The notes: generated by a model from the letters alone, not told the origin. Numbered from the stretch's first letter, positions 9,084 to 19,094 are shown. The stretch: 64,000 nucleotides of DNA from Chitinophagaceae bacterium (GCA_021151685.1 JAGKWS010000014.1:1-64000); one strand, 5' to 3'. Made by a program: numbers and translations.

Positions 9084-9485
9084 ATGTCGAACATATTAGT
9101 AATCGAGGACGATGACATCATGCTCAAGGCAATTCGAAACATCCTTAGAAAGGATGGGCATGAGGTAATTACGGCCAAAGACGGAAAGGAAGCTTTCGAA
9201 AAGTTGGATAACGAACAATACGATATAGTCATTACCGACCTCATGATGCCATACGCCAATGGTTTGGAAGTGGTAAGCCGTTTGCGCAGCAACCCCGATA
9301 AACGCCATGTTGGTATCATTGTTTGCTCCTCTGTAGGTAACGAAGAAACCATTACAGAAGCATTCAGGCTCGGGGCAGATGATTATCTGAAAAAGCCGAT
9401 CATGGCTGGCGAGCTTATGATTCGTATTCGTAAACTTTTAGCCAACCGTAGTAGCAATATGAAGTTGGTAACCAAGAAAAAATAG
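9084..9485 (+). CDS. Single-domain response regulator (CheY-like)
   Basis: A 133-aa receiver domain with no output domain. Conserved residues are the acidic pocket E8-D9-D10, phospho-acceptor D52 in VITDLMMP, the Ser pair near 82-83 and the Lys of the K-P motif at 104. A short basic tail (KLVTKKK) follows the fold. It is the first gene of an operon with a HEAT protein 9 bp downstream and two processive glycosyltransferases, so phosphorylation probably controls assembly or activity of that synthase complex; this is inference. No cognate kinase is adjacent. Confidence 0.92.
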   Translation: MSNILVIEDDDIMLKAIRNILRKDGHEVITAKDGKEAFEKLDNEQYDIVITDLMMPYANGLEVVSRLRSNPDKRHVGIIVCSSVGNEETITEAFRLGADDYLKKPIMAGELMIRIRKLLANRSSNMKLVTKKK

Positions 9486-9494
9486 GGTAACCGA

Positions 9495-10649
9495 ATGTGG
9501 AGAGACCTTGTAGACCTCTTATTTCAGGCATATGAACAGTTTAGCTTGCTGCCTCTCTTTATAGAGATAGCACTTGCTTTCATCATTATTGCTATTGTCG
9601 CTACCATTATTGCATATGGTGCCATCATGTACAAGCGTTACCGTGCCTATGTACACGAGAAGCGTGTAGCATTCATAAGCCCCATTATCGAAGACCTCAT
9701 TACCGAACAGGTACTCCTCAACGAAAATCTCGGTAGAGACACGCTTATAGAAGAAATAGAGTTCGACAAAGAAGCCCTCAGCAACAAAGTCTATAAAAAA
9801 GCCTTCGTTCGCCAGATACTTATCGAAACCCTTATCCAGTACCGCAAAAACTTCAGGGGCGAGGTGGGCGACCTCCTGCGCAAACTATATATAGATATGG
9901 ATTTGCAGAAAGATTCATTTGCAAAAATGAAATCTGTACGCTGGGAACGCAAAATAAAAGCAGTGGTAGAGCTTACGCAAATGGATATTACCATTTCCGA
10001 CGTTACCATCTTGCCTCTTACCAACAGTACCAACCCGTCTTTGCGAGCCGCCGCACGAAACGCCTACATTCAGCTCAGTAAAAACGAACCGTTCAAGTTC
10101 TTCGACATCGCTACAGAGCCGCTCCTCCCCTGGGACCAGCTCGAGATGTTCAAAATCATCACCACCACCAAAGATATAGCCATCCCCAACTTCTCTCGTT
10201 GGGTAAGCTACTCTACCAATAAAAGTGTGGTGTCTTTTTGCCTCAAGCTCATAGCCCACTACGATCAACAAAGTGCCATACCTGCCGTTATGGAGCTGCT
10301 CAATAACAAAGACCACTACTTCCGTGCCGATGCTATTTCTTGTCTGGGAAAACTATCGGCCGAGGTAGCCGAAGAAAAAATGGTAAAAATATACAACCAT
10401 CAGCCCATCAACTGTCAGATAGAAATTCTGAGGGCAATGGGTAGTATCGCATCAGGCAGGTATTTCGAGTTCCTCAAAACCGAATTCCTCTACTCATCCA
10501 ACTTCGATATTCGCATGAATGCTGCCCGTGCCATCATCAGGCACAACACACAACACTCGCGCCTGCTGGTAGAAGAGTTGATGGAAATGACCCACGAAGA
10601 AAACCAACTCATTATTAAACACTGCCTTAATCCGCTTATCAAGTACTGA
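9495..10649 (+). CDS. Membrane-anchored HEAT-repeat protein of the exopolysaccharide operon
   Basis: A 384-aa protein with one strong N-terminal membrane segment (residues 22-46, FIEIALAFIIIAIVATIIAYGAI), a basic stop-transfer patch, a charged helical linker, and from about residue 150 to the end repeated helix pairs of HEAT type, for example NPSLRAAARNAYIQL, HYFRADAISCLGKLS and SNFDIRMNAARAIIRH. HEAT solenoids are protein-binding scaffolds; here it may join the receiver protein to the synthases at the inner membrane. Its stop overlaps the next gene's ATG by one base (tgATG), indicating translational coupling. No enzymatic motif is visible. Confidence 0.8.
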   Translation: MWRDLVDLLFQAYEQFSLLPLFIEIALAFIIIAIVATIIAYGAIMYKRYRAYVHEKRVAFISPIIEDLITEQVLLNENLGRDTLIEEIEFDKEALSNKVYKKAFVRQILIETLIQYRKNFRGEVGDLLRKLYIDMDLQKDSFAKMKSVRWERKIKAVVELTQMDITISDVTILPLTNSTNPSLRAAARNAYIQLSKNEPFKFFDIATEPLLPWDQLEMFKIITTTKDIAIPNFSRWVSYSTNKSVVSFCLKLIAHYDQQSAIPAVMELLNNKDHYFRADAISCLGKLSAEVAEEKMVKIYNHQPINCQIEILRAMGSIASGRYFEFLKTEFLYSSNFDIRMNAARAIIRHNTQHSRLLVEELMEMTHEENQLIIKHCLNPLIKY

Positions 10650-12157
10650 TGGGAGCCACATTTGTCGAGTATGCATCCTGGTTTTTCGAAACTACCGTAT
10701 TTATATACGGGGTGGCGTTGCTGCTCATTTATGCGGTGCTTGCAGTACTGTCCTTCATCAACATCAGGCTGTTCCTTCGCAAGGAAAGCTATACCGATTA
10801 CAACCTCATTGTTGGCTCGCCGCTGGCTCCTGGTATCTCAGTTATCGCGCCCGCGTTCAACGAGGGCCTTACCATCATTTCCAATGTGCGCTCGCTACTC
10901 ACGTTCGACTATCCCAACTACGAGGTCATCATCATCAACGATGGTAGTACCGACGATACGCTCGAGAAGGTAGTCAACGAGTTCTCTCTTGTAAAGGTAG
11001 ATTTTGCGTATGACGTAAAAATATCATCCAAACCTATAAGGGGGATATACAAATCTACCGATGAAGCATATGCCAAGTTGCTTGTGGTAGACAAAGAAAA
11101 TGGTAAGGCAAAGGCCGATGCTACCAACGCTGGCCTGAATGTGGCCGCTTACCCTTACTTCCTGTGTACCGATGTGGATTGTATTCTGCACGCCCAAACC
11201 CTGCAGATGCTCATCAAACCCATCATGGAGGAAGAGAATACCCGCGTAATAGCTACCGGAGCTACCCTCCGTATGGCCAACTCTTGCGAGGTAGATGAAG
11301 GTGTGCTCGTAAATATAAAGGCCCCAAGACCACTACTGGCGCGTTTTCAGGAATTGGAGTACATCCGCTCGTTTGTACTCGGTAAAATGGGGTGGAGTTA
11401 CATCAATGCCGTGCCCAACGTATCGGGCGGCCTCGGCCTGTTCGATAAAGAAATTGCCATCAAGGCAGGTGGCTACGATCCCGCCTCCTTCGGCGAAGAT
11501 ATGGAGCTGCGTATGCGTGTGTCTCGCTATGTATACGACAACAAGATAAAATCATCGGTTCGCTACATACCCAATACCCTCTGCTGGACGGAAGGCCCTA
11601 CTACTGTCAAAATCTTCATGCGCCAGCGTACGCGTTGGGCACGGGGGCTATTGCAGTTGATGCTGGCACACAAAAAAATGTTCTTCAACCCCGCCTATGG
11701 CCGGGTGGGTATGATAGTATACCCGTACAACTTCTTTTTCGAGTTGCTGGCACCTGTGGTAGAGTTTTTAGGTATTATCTACTACATATTCCTCATCTAC
11801 TTCGGAATGGTGAACTGGCCATATGCCATCATTCTTTTGGTATTTGTGTATACCTATTCGGTCATGATATCTACCCTGTCAGTACTGTGGGACCAACTCA
11901 CCTTTCAGTATTACAAAACATGGGGCGATGTGGCAAGGGTAGCTATGATGGTCTTTATCGAAATGTTGCTGTATCATCCGCTCATTGTTGCTTTCTCTAT
12001 TCGTGGCTATTATTTCCAGCTTACCAACAGGTCGCACTCATGGGGTAACATGCAGCGTGCCGGGTTCAAGAAGAAAGATGATAACAAAACACCCACCCCT
12101 ACCAGCAGTACGCCCACTGCCGATGCAACGAATGCAGCCACAACAGCAGCAACATAA
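10649..12157 (+). CDS. Processive family 2 glycosyltransferase (polysaccharide synthase), copy 1
   Basis: A 502-aa membrane synthase. N-terminal membrane helix at about 16-38; GT2 domain with SVIAPAFNEG, NDGSTDDT (about 97-104), the DxD motif in CTDVDCIL (D175, D177), the FGED acceptor motif (281-284) and the Q-x-x-R-W signature in RQRTRW (326-330); then three or more C-terminal membrane segments (about 365-395, 400-425, 445-470). QxxRW marks processive enzymes such as cellulose, PNAG and hyaluronan synthases. The tail after 480 is Thr/Ala-rich and low complexity. The polymer is unknown. It is coupled to the HEAT gene and followed 50 bp later by a paralogue. Confidence 0.92.
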   Translation: MGATFVEYASWFFETTVFIYGVALLLIYAVLAVLSFINIRLFLRKESYTDYNLIVGSPLAPGISVIAPAFNEGLTIISNVRSLLTFDYPNYEVIIINDGSTDDTLEKVVNEFSLVKVDFAYDVKISSKPIRGIYKSTDEAYAKLLVVDKENGKAKADATNAGLNVAAYPYFLCTDVDCILHAQTLQMLIKPIMEEENTRVIATGATLRMANSCEVDEGVLVNIKAPRPLLARFQELEYIRSFVLGKMGWSYINAVPNVSGGLGLFDKEIAIKAGGYDPASFGEDMELRMRVSRYVYDNKIKSSVRYIPNTLCWTEGPTTVKIFMRQRTRWARGLLQLMLAHKKMFFNPAYGRVGMIVYPYNFFFELLAPVVEFLGIIYYIFLIYFGMVNWPYAIILLVFVYTYSVMISTLSVLWDQLTFQYYKTWGDVARVAMMVFIEMLLYHPLIVAFSIRGYYFQLTNRSHSWGNMQRAGFKKKDDNKTPTPTSSTPTADATNAATTAAT

Positions 12158-12207
12158 TGCAGTATGCGGTTGAAATAATATTATATGTAACCATGTGGAT
12201 TTGATGT

Positions 12208-13773
12208 ATGAGGTTTTTTTATGACTTTTTTTCAGGCGGCAGTTTTTGGGACACAGTAGGTGTCTTCTACCAGTCGGCGGTATTCATATACGGTACCTCG
12301 TTGCTTATGGCCTATGCACTGCTGGCTATTATGTCGCTTATATCCATTCAGCGATATATGAAAAAGAATGCCTCTATCGACTTTCAGGTTATCGTAGAGT
12401 CGCCACTGGCACCGGGTATATCTGTGGTGGCACCTGCCTACAACGAGGGGGTTACCATCATTTCCAATGTGCGCTCCCTGCTCACATTCAACTACCCCAA
12501 ATTCGAGGTCATTATCGTAAACGATGGTAGTACCGACGATACACTGGAAAAGCTCATAGACGAATACGAATTGGTACACGTAGAGTACGCCTTTCGCGAA
12601 AAGCTGAACTGCGAACCCATCAAACGTATCTTCAAGAGCACCAACCGCGCCTACGAAAAGCTGGTAGTGGTAGACAAGGTAAACGGAAAAAGTAAGGCCG
12701 ACGCATCCAATGCAGGCATCAATATTTCTACGTACGATTACTTCCTCTGTACCGATGTGGATTGTATTCTCGACAAAGACACCCTCATCAAACTCATCAA
12801 GCCCTTTATGGATCAGGAAACCACCAAGGTGAAAGAGGTGGGTGCCGCTTGCGAGGAGTGTGGTCATATACATCTGGAAGAAGACTTTCGCCGGGTTATA
12901 GCCTCCGGTGCTACCCTCCGTATGGTAAATTCCTGCGATGTGGATGAGGGCCTGATGATACGCGTGCGCCCTCCGCGCAAGCTCATTCCCCGCTTTCAGG
13001 AAATGGAGTATATACGTGCCTATATGCTGGGCAAGATGGGATGGGATCTCATCAACTGCGTACCCAACGTATCGGGCGGCCTCGGCATGTTCGATAAAGA
13101 GGTAGCCGTAAAAGCGGGTGGCTACGACTCTAAATCTTTTGGTGAGGACATGGACATGGTGACACGTATGTGCGCCTACATGAAGGACAATAAAAAGAAA
13201 TACTCTGTTCGTTATGTACCCCTTACTCTCTGCTGGACGGAAGGCCCCACCACCCTCAAGGTGTTTGGTCGTCAGCGTTCGCGTTGGGGCCGTGGTCTTG
13301 CGCAAATCATGAGCATTCACCGCAAGATTATTGGTAACCCACGCTACGGCCGTCTGGGGTTGGTGGTATTCCCCTACAACTTCCTTTACGAGCTGCTGGC
13401 ACCTATAGTAGAGTTTACAGGTATCCTTTTTTATATATACCTCATTGTTACCGGGCAAATCAACTGGCCTTTTGCTATCATCCTTATCGTATTCGTATAT
13501 ACCTATTCGGTAATGATTACTACACTGGCCCTCCTCTGGGATCAGATAACCTTCAAGTACTACCGCACTTGGGGCGAGACCATAGGTTTGTGTCTGATGG
13601 CATTTCTGGAGCCATTCATTTACCACCCGCTCATCATGTTCTTTGCCATCAAGGGCTACTTCAACTTTGTTACCGGCCGAAAGCACGTATGGGGCAACAT
13701 GCAGCGGCAGGGCTTTGGTATGCAGCCCACCAAAAAGAAAACAGACGCAGCCGCTACAGCGGCTTCCAAATAG
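12208..13773 (+). CDS. Processive family 2 glycosyltransferase, copy 2, with CxxC insert
   Basis: A 521-aa close paralogue of the upstream synthase with the same order of parts: N-terminal helix (about 24-46), SVVAPAYNEG, NDGSTDDT, CTDVDCIL (D183, D185), FGED, RQRSRW and C-terminal membrane helices. It differs by an insert of about 20 residues after residue 205 that contains AACEECGHIH (C215, C218, H220, H222), which looks like a metal-binding knuckle and is absent from copy 1. The pair probably arose by tandem duplication and may form a heteromeric synthase. A long antisense open frame covers this gene but is a shadow. Confidence 0.92.
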   Translation: MRFFYDFFSGGSFWDTVGVFYQSAVFIYGTSLLMAYALLAIMSLISIQRYMKKNASIDFQVIVESPLAPGISVVAPAYNEGVTIISNVRSLLTFNYPKFEVIIVNDGSTDDTLEKLIDEYELVHVEYAFREKLNCEPIKRIFKSTNRAYEKLVVVDKVNGKSKADASNAGINISTYDYFLCTDVDCILDKDTLIKLIKPFMDQETTKVKEVGAACEECGHIHLEEDFRRVIASGATLRMVNSCDVDEGLMIRVRPPRKLIPRFQEMEYIRAYMLGKMGWDLINCVPNVSGGLGMFDKEVAVKAGGYDSKSFGEDMDMVTRMCAYMKDNKKKYSVRYVPLTLCWTEGPTTLKVFGRQRSRWGRGLAQIMSIHRKIIGNPRYGRLGLVVFPYNFLYELLAPIVEFTGILFYIYLIVTGQINWPFAIILIVFVYTYSVMITTLALLWDQITFKYYRTWGETIGLCLMAFLEPFIYHPLIMFFAIKGYFNFVTGRKHVWGNMQRQGFGMQPTKKKTDAAATAASK

Positions 13774-13811
13774 AGTGCCATCAACAACCATCTAATAAAG
13801 TACAATTGATA

Positions 13812-16730
13812 ATGAAGTTTTCTCCAAGATTGTTATTGCTCGTCGTTACGATGATCATCCTCAGCCTGCCGGTAAACGGGCAGTGGCTCAAGATGATTGA
13901 GTCGTCCGACAACCTCTACAACGAGGCCAAGAAGGAGATAGAGCTGAAACACTACCAAAAGGCCATAAATATGTGCAACAAGGCGATAGACATATCGCCC
14001 AAAAACCTCGACATTCACCTGTTGCTGGGGCACGCATTCTCGCTGGCCGGCAAGGTAGATAGTGCCCGTCTCGAGCTGAACTACGTGATTAATAAAAGCC
14101 CCCGTTACCGCGATGCCTACATCTATCTGGTGAATATGGAAGACCTTGCCTGTAACTACTTGCAGGCACTGGAGTATGCCGATATGGGCCTCAAGTACTT
14201 TCCCAACGACCGCGACCTGTTGCTGAAAAAACTGAATATATATGTGAAAATGGGCGACTGGATGGAAAGTAACCGCCTTGCCGATTACCTCTTCGACCGC
14301 TTCTCTGCCGACCCCTTTATCCGTAGTGTATACCTCGATTACAAGCTGGCTGTTGCCCGCCAATACTCGCACCGGGGTTATATAGAAATAGCCAAACGTG
14401 CCTACGAGGCCGTGCTGGAACAAGACCCGCTGAACAAAGAAGCACTTTCTGCCATATATGCGCTCGACATTCGCTCGGGCAACTACGAAAGTTCGCTCGC
14501 CTACACCAATCGCGCCTTACAGTCTACCCCCAACTCGTACGAATACCTGATGAAAAAGGTGGCCATACTCGATGCCATGTCGCGCTACGTAGAGGCCATA
14601 GCTGTGGTAGAAAAGCTGATGAAGCTATACCCCACCAATGCCGACGTACAACGGCTGAACACCTACATACGTATGGAAGCTGGTCGCTTTTATATGAATA
14701 CAGACCCTTATTTGTTGTTTGCCGCCGTGCTCGAGCGTGAGCCTTCCAACCGCGATGCGCTTATCTATATCATCAATCTGTGTTTTGCCCGTGGCAACCA
14801 GATGATGGCACTGCAATGGGTAAACTTTGGCCTCAAATCGTCGCCCAAAGACTATGAATTGCTGAAGCGCAAACTGGGCATACTGGAAGAAATGAAACGA
14901 TACGGAGCAGCATCTGTAATAGCCGAAACCATGTTCCGAGACAATCCCAACGATGCCAACAAAGCCAACTTTCTGGAGCTGCGTACACTTGCCGCCAAGC
15001 AGTATATGAACGAGATGGAATATGACAGTGCCATTGTATCGCTCAAATCGGTACTGTTCTACGACCGGTCCAATGTGGCAGCTACCAACTACCTCATCAA
15101 CATATACCTTGCCCAAAAACGCTACGACGATGCCCTGCGTACCATAGACGATGCCCTGGTATTTTACCCCAACGACGAGCACCTGCTCTTCAAAAAGTCG
15201 GTGGTGCTGGAGGGGTACCAACGCTATGCCGATGCCGCCGCCATCTCAAAAACACTGCTGGAGGCACACCCCGAAAACCGCCAATACCTGAGTAGCCTCA
15301 TAGAGCAGTCGCTGGCGGCAGGCCGGCAAGCCATGCAGTACGACGACTATTACAATACCCTGAAGGTGCTGCGCGACGTACTGGACAAGCAGCCCGACCA
15401 TGTAGATGCGCTGAACTATATGATAAATATAGAGAGTGCCGTACACGACTACGACTCGGCACTATACTATGCCGACCAGGGCTTAAAGTACTACCCCGAC
15501 TCTAAAGATTTCCTCTTCCGCAAGTCATTGGTATATTCCGATGCACGCCAGTTCAAGACAGCATACGAGATAACAGGCCCATTGCTGAAAGCCTATCCAT
15601 ACAACGCTAAGTACCGTACTGCCTATATGGAGCAGCACCTTGGTGCAGGCCGCCAGCATGTAGACAACTTGCAACGCGACAGCGCACTGGTAGAGTTCTA
15701 CGAAGCACTGTCGGTAGCCCCAAAGGATACTATCCCATTATACTACACCATCAATCTGCTGTACGAAATGAAGCAGTACGATACCGCATTGGCACTGCTG
15801 AACCGTGGTCGCCGTTTCCACCCGCAGGTACACTACTTCCTCTTCCGAAAGGCCGAGGTGCTGGAAGCGCAGGGCAAGTACGAAGAGGCTTGGCGCAATG
15901 CCGATACACTGGCCAAAATGACCAATTACCCCAAACACATCGACTTTGCAGCATTGCTTTATGCCCGCCGCCTGCGCAACGAGATTGGTTTGTTTTACCT
16001 GCATTCCAAAACCATAATAGGCCCTACCATACAGCCGTCTATTGCCAGTATTGCCACCGTGCAGTATAGCCGCCTTATCAAGAAGGGGATACTCAACTTC
16101 AGGGTGAACTATGCAGGCCGTTTGGCCGGGCCGGGTTATCAATTCGAGGCAGAGACATATTATACGCATAAAAAAGGTTTGTCGTCCTATGCGGCAGTGG
16201 CCTATTCCCCCAATCCTATGGTGTTTCCCGGCTTGCGTTTGGCCTATTCCATCAACAAGAGCCTGAAGAATGGCTGGGGTGTGGAGCTGGGTGCCCGCTA
16301 CCTGCAGCTCATGAACAACAGCAACCTGTTTTCGCCCATGGGGGGTATCTCTAAAGAGATAAACGACTTCTATATCAACTTCAAGCTCTACAACATGCAA
16401 TTGAAGTATGTTGATACCCTGGGCGACAGTACCATTAACCGCAAGTACTTTACGGGTATCCTCACGGTGCGCTACTACCTGCGCGACAACCAGACCGAGT
16501 ATTTCTCGGCCATGGCAGGCTATGGTACCGCACCCGACGATTTTAGTACCGCCTACTTCCTTGCCGAGAACTCCAGCTACAAGACGGTATCTTGTGGGGC
16601 AGGCTATCGCAAATTCTTCAGTTACCGTACTTCTATAGGGGTCAATGCATCGTGGTACAACATAAAAACCAATATAGATGCCTATAAAAACCAGTACGAT
16701 ATTTACGTATCGCTGCAACGACGGTTTTGA
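13812..16730 (+). CDS. TPR-rich protein with YaiO-type outer-membrane beta-barrel
   Basis: The open frame begins at 13569 inside the upstream gene, but the ATG at 13812 opens a clear signal peptide (residues 1-24, ending PVNGQ), giving 972 aa. About residues 30-740 are a long series of TPR-like helix pairs (for example HYQKAINMCNKAIDISPKN, ALEYADMGLKYFPND). The last 200 residues switch to alternating aromatic strands ending in YVSLQRRF, an outer-membrane barrel of YaiO type with a C-terminal Phe. TPR plus barrel is the plan of PgaA/BcsC/AlgK-E exporters, so this is the likely periplasm-to-surface conduit for the polymer made by the two GT2 enzymes 38 bp upstream. Confidence 0.88.
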   Translation: MKFSPRLLLLVVTMIILSLPVNGQWLKMIESSDNLYNEAKKEIELKHYQKAINMCNKAIDISPKNLDIHLLLGHAFSLAGKVDSARLELNYVINKSPRYRDAYIYLVNMEDLACNYLQALEYADMGLKYFPNDRDLLLKKLNIYVKMGDWMESNRLADYLFDRFSADPFIRSVYLDYKLAVARQYSHRGYIEIAKRAYEAVLEQDPLNKEALSAIYALDIRSGNYESSLAYTNRALQSTPNSYEYLMKKVAILDAMSRYVEAIAVVEKLMKLYPTNADVQRLNTYIRMEAGRFYMNTDPYLLFAAVLEREPSNRDALIYIINLCFARGNQMMALQWVNFGLKSSPKDYELLKRKLGILEEMKRYGAASVIAETMFRDNPNDANKANFLELRTLAAKQYMNEMEYDSAIVSLKSVLFYDRSNVAATNYLINIYLAQKRYDDALRTIDDALVFYPNDEHLLFKKSVVLEGYQRYADAAAISKTLLEAHPENRQYLSSLIEQSLAAGRQAMQYDDYYNTLKVLRDVLDKQPDHVDALNYMINIESAVHDYDSALYYADQGLKYYPDSKDFLFRKSLVYSDARQFKTAYEITGPLLKAYPYNAKYRTAYMEQHLGAGRQHVDNLQRDSALVEFYEALSVAPKDTIPLYYTINLLYEMKQYDTALALLNRGRRFHPQVHYFLFRKAEVLEAQGKYEEAWRNADTLAKMTNYPKHIDFAALLYARRLRNEIGLFYLHSKTIIGPTIQPSIASIATVQYSRLIKKGILNFRVNYAGRLAGPGYQFEAETYYTHKKGLSSYAAVAYSPNPMVFPGLRLAYSINKSLKNGWGVELGARYLQLMNNSNLFSPMGGISKEINDFYINFKLYNMQLKYVDTLGDSTINRKYFTGILTVRYYLRDNQTEYFSAMAGYGTAPDDFSTAYFLAENSSYKTVSCGAGYRKFFSYRTSIGVNASWYNIKTNIDAYKNQYDIYVSLQRRF

Positions 16731-16780
16731 TGACCCCGCATAATGCCGATATTTGCAGCTCTATTCATATTCAGGATATA

Positions 16781-19024
16781 ATGAAATTTATTTTCCGGTT
16801 ACTCATTTTGTTGCTGGGTGTAAGTGCCTGTAGTGGCAACGCTCAGGAACTAACCATTACAGACGGCAACACAACCAACTATTGCATTGCCCTGCCCGAA
16901 GCCCCCACCAAACTCGAGGAACGGTCGGCAAGGGTATTGCAAGACTATATAAAGCGTGCTACCGGTGTGCAAATGAAGATTGTAAGCGAGCGTGCCGTTG
17001 CAACGCCCGCAGCTATCTATATAGGGCATACGCGTAAAGAGGGCATCATCATACCCGGCAAGCTACCCAACGAGGCGCACCGTATACAGGTACAGGGCAA
17101 AGACCTGCTGATATGTGGCGGCAGTGGCCGTGGGCTTATATATGGGGTATATGCCTTTATAGAGAAGTATATTGGTGCCCGCAAATTGGCCGATGCACCC
17201 GCTATAGTACCCGAGCTGAAACGCCTGAAAGTGCCCGAAAACCTGAAAGAAGAAAGCCGCCCGCAGTTTGTGTACCGCGAATGCTTCTACCCGCAATCGC
17301 GCGATGCCGAGTATTTGGAATGGTACCGTTTGCAGCAGTTCGAAGATTTGTGGGGGCTGTGGGGCCACTCTTACAACAAGCTGGTACCGGCGGGTACCTA
17401 CTTCAAAACGCATCCCGAATACTTTGCACTGGTGAAGGGGGTAAGGCAGCCAACCCAGTTGTGCCTGAGTAACGAAAGTGTCTATACCATTGCCGAGGCC
17501 GAGCTGCGGCAACGTATGACGGCCAACCCCGATGCCATGTATTGGTCGGTAGGCCCCAATGATGATATAGGCTGGTGCGAATGTGCCCAGTGCAAGGCGG
17601 TAGATGATGAGCAGGGCACACAGGCCGGTTCGCTTATCAAATTTGTGAACCGCATCGCCAGGGCATTCCCCGACAAGTACATTACCACATTAGCCTATGG
17701 CTATACACACCGTGCCCCGCACAGCCTGAAGCCCGAAAGCAATGTGTATATATTCTTGAGTAATATAGATGCCTACCGCGACAAACCGCTGGCCACCGAA
17801 CCCAGCGCAGCCGCCTTCCGCAACGATGTGAAGCAGTGGGGCACTCTTACCGGCAACCTGTTTGTGTGGGACTACATCACCCAGTTCACCAACTATCTGG
17901 CTCCGTTCCCCAATCTGCTGACGCTGCAACCCAATATGCAGTTCTACAAAGAGAATGGCATAAAAGGTGTATTTGCCCAGGGCAGTGGTGATACCTATGG
18001 CGAGTGGGCCGAGCTGCGCAGCTACCTTACCGCCCGCTTGCTGAATGACTGCAAGCTGGATGTAAAACCCCTGACCGAGGAGTTCTTGCAGAAGTACTAC
18101 GGCCCGGCAGCCAAGCAACTGCTGCCCTACATAGGCCAGTTGCATGGCAATTTGGAAGAAAGCAAGCGCAAGCTGGATATATATGGCAACCCGGTGAACG
18201 AGTGGAACAGCTACCTGAACCCCGAAAAGATGGATGCCTACAGCCAGTTGTGGGATGGTGCTGAGGGTATTGCCGAAAGCAACCCCATCTATGCCGAAAG
18301 GGTAGGGCGGGCGCACCTGAGTTTGGAATATGCTGTGCTGCAACAGTCAAAATTTTATGGCATAGAGAAGTTTGGTGTGTTTGAGAAGAATGATAAGGGC
18401 GAATGGATCATACATCCTGGCCTGAAGGAAAAGGTGGCCCGCTTTGTGGCCAACTGCAAAAAGGCCAAGGTGACCGAACTATCGGAAGGGGGCATGACAC
18501 CAGATGCCTACCAGGCCGAATGGAATGCCATATTTGCGGCAGGTGTTACACCATCTATGGCGGTAGGGGCGGCCGTAACGCTGCAATACCCTGCTGCTAC
18601 CGACTACCCCGCCAAGGGCACCCGCACCCTCACCGATGGCACCCCCGGCTACAACGATTTTAGCTATAATTGGCTGTGCTTTTATGGCACCAATATGGTG
18701 GCTACCATAGATATGGGTACTGCCAAAAACATCAATGGCATGAAGATGCACTTTCTGGACGACCCACGGCACTGGATATTTTTGCCAGAGAAGGTGACAA
18801 TTGAGGTGTCGGAAGATGGTGTAAACTACAAACCATTTGGTATGGTGGCTACACCTGCACAGGAAGAGCATTACGAAGTAACGGTGAAGCAGTACGCCGC
18901 CGAGGCAAAAGCTAAAGCCCGCTATGTGCGTGTAACGGCTACCAACCTGCCCGCACTACCCTCATGGCGCGCCCGCAACAACAAAAAGCCCATGATAGCC
19001 TGCGACGAGATATTTGTGCAATAA
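16781..19024 (+). CDS. DUF4838 domain lipoprotein with C-terminal discoidin-like domain
   Basis: The frame opens at 16727, but the ATG at 16781 gives a lipoprotein signal with lipobox VSAC and 747 aa. Residues about 25-150 resemble the N-terminal alpha/beta domain of alpha-glucuronidase-like proteins (EERSARVLQDYI, YIGHTRKEG, GGSGRGLIYGVYAFIEKYIG). The central part has the DUF4838 features GPNDDIGWCECAQCKA and LFVWDYITQF. The last 150 residues (GTAKNINGMKMHFLDDP, ARYVRVTATN) look like an F5/8-type C carbohydrate-binding fold. A cell-surface or periplasmic glycan hydrolase is likely but unproven. It starts 50 bp after the exporter gene and could be the operon's last gene, perhaps trimming the polymer. 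Confidence 0.85.
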   Translation: MKFIFRLLILLLGVSACSGNAQELTITDGNTTNYCIALPEAPTKLEERSARVLQDYIKRATGVQMKIVSERAVATPAAIYIGHTRKEGIIIPGKLPNEAHRIQVQGKDLLICGGSGRGLIYGVYAFIEKYIGARKLADAPAIVPELKRLKVPENLKEESRPQFVYRECFYPQSRDAEYLEWYRLQQFEDLWGLWGHSYNKLVPAGTYFKTHPEYFALVKGVRQPTQLCLSNESVYTIAEAELRQRMTANPDAMYWSVGPNDDIGWCECAQCKAVDDEQGTQAGSLIKFVNRIARAFPDKYITTLAYGYTHRAPHSLKPESNVYIFLSNIDAYRDKPLATEPSAAAFRNDVKQWGTLTGNLFVWDYITQFTNYLAPFPNLLTLQPNMQFYKENGIKGVFAQGSGDTYGEWAELRSYLTARLLNDCKLDVKPLTEEFLQKYYGPAAKQLLPYIGQLHGNLEESKRKLDIYGNPVNEWNSYLNPEKMDAYSQLWDGAEGIAESNPIYAERVGRAHLSLEYAVLQQSKFYGIEKFGVFEKNDKGEWIIHPGLKEKVARFVANCKKAKVTELSEGGMTPDAYQAEWNAIFAAGVTPSMAVGAAVTLQYPAATDYPAKGTRTLTDGTPGYNDFSYNWLCFYGTNMVATIDMGTAKNINGMKMHFLDDPRHWIFLPEKVTIEVSEDGVNYKPFGMVATPAQEEHYEVTVKQYAAEAKAKARYVRVTATNLPALPSWRARNNKKPMIACDEIFVQ

Positions 19025-19046
19025 GCTGATGCAATCAGTTACATAA

Positions 19047-19090
19047 CACGGGCACCGGCAACCAGGTTGTTGGTGCCCGTGGTGTTTTAG
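19047..19090 (+). terminator. Hairpin terminator after the DUF4838 gene
   Basis: A 10-bp perfect stem (CACGGGCACC at 19047-19056 with its complement at 19072-19081) is followed by gtgttttag. It lies 22 bp after the stop and would close the long transcript that begins at 9084. Confidence 0.65.
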
Positions 19091-19094
19091 GGCC

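Noticed and set aside
12232..13791. Minus-strand open frame of 519 codons
   Set aside because: It lies antisense to the second GT2 synthase, has shadow-like composition (rich in His, Tyr, Val, Arg) and no family motif. The plus-strand protein has full GT2 motifs.
15738..16718. Minus-strand open frame of 326 codons
   Set aside because: It is antisense to the C-terminal part of the TPR/barrel exporter and shows no recognisable domain.
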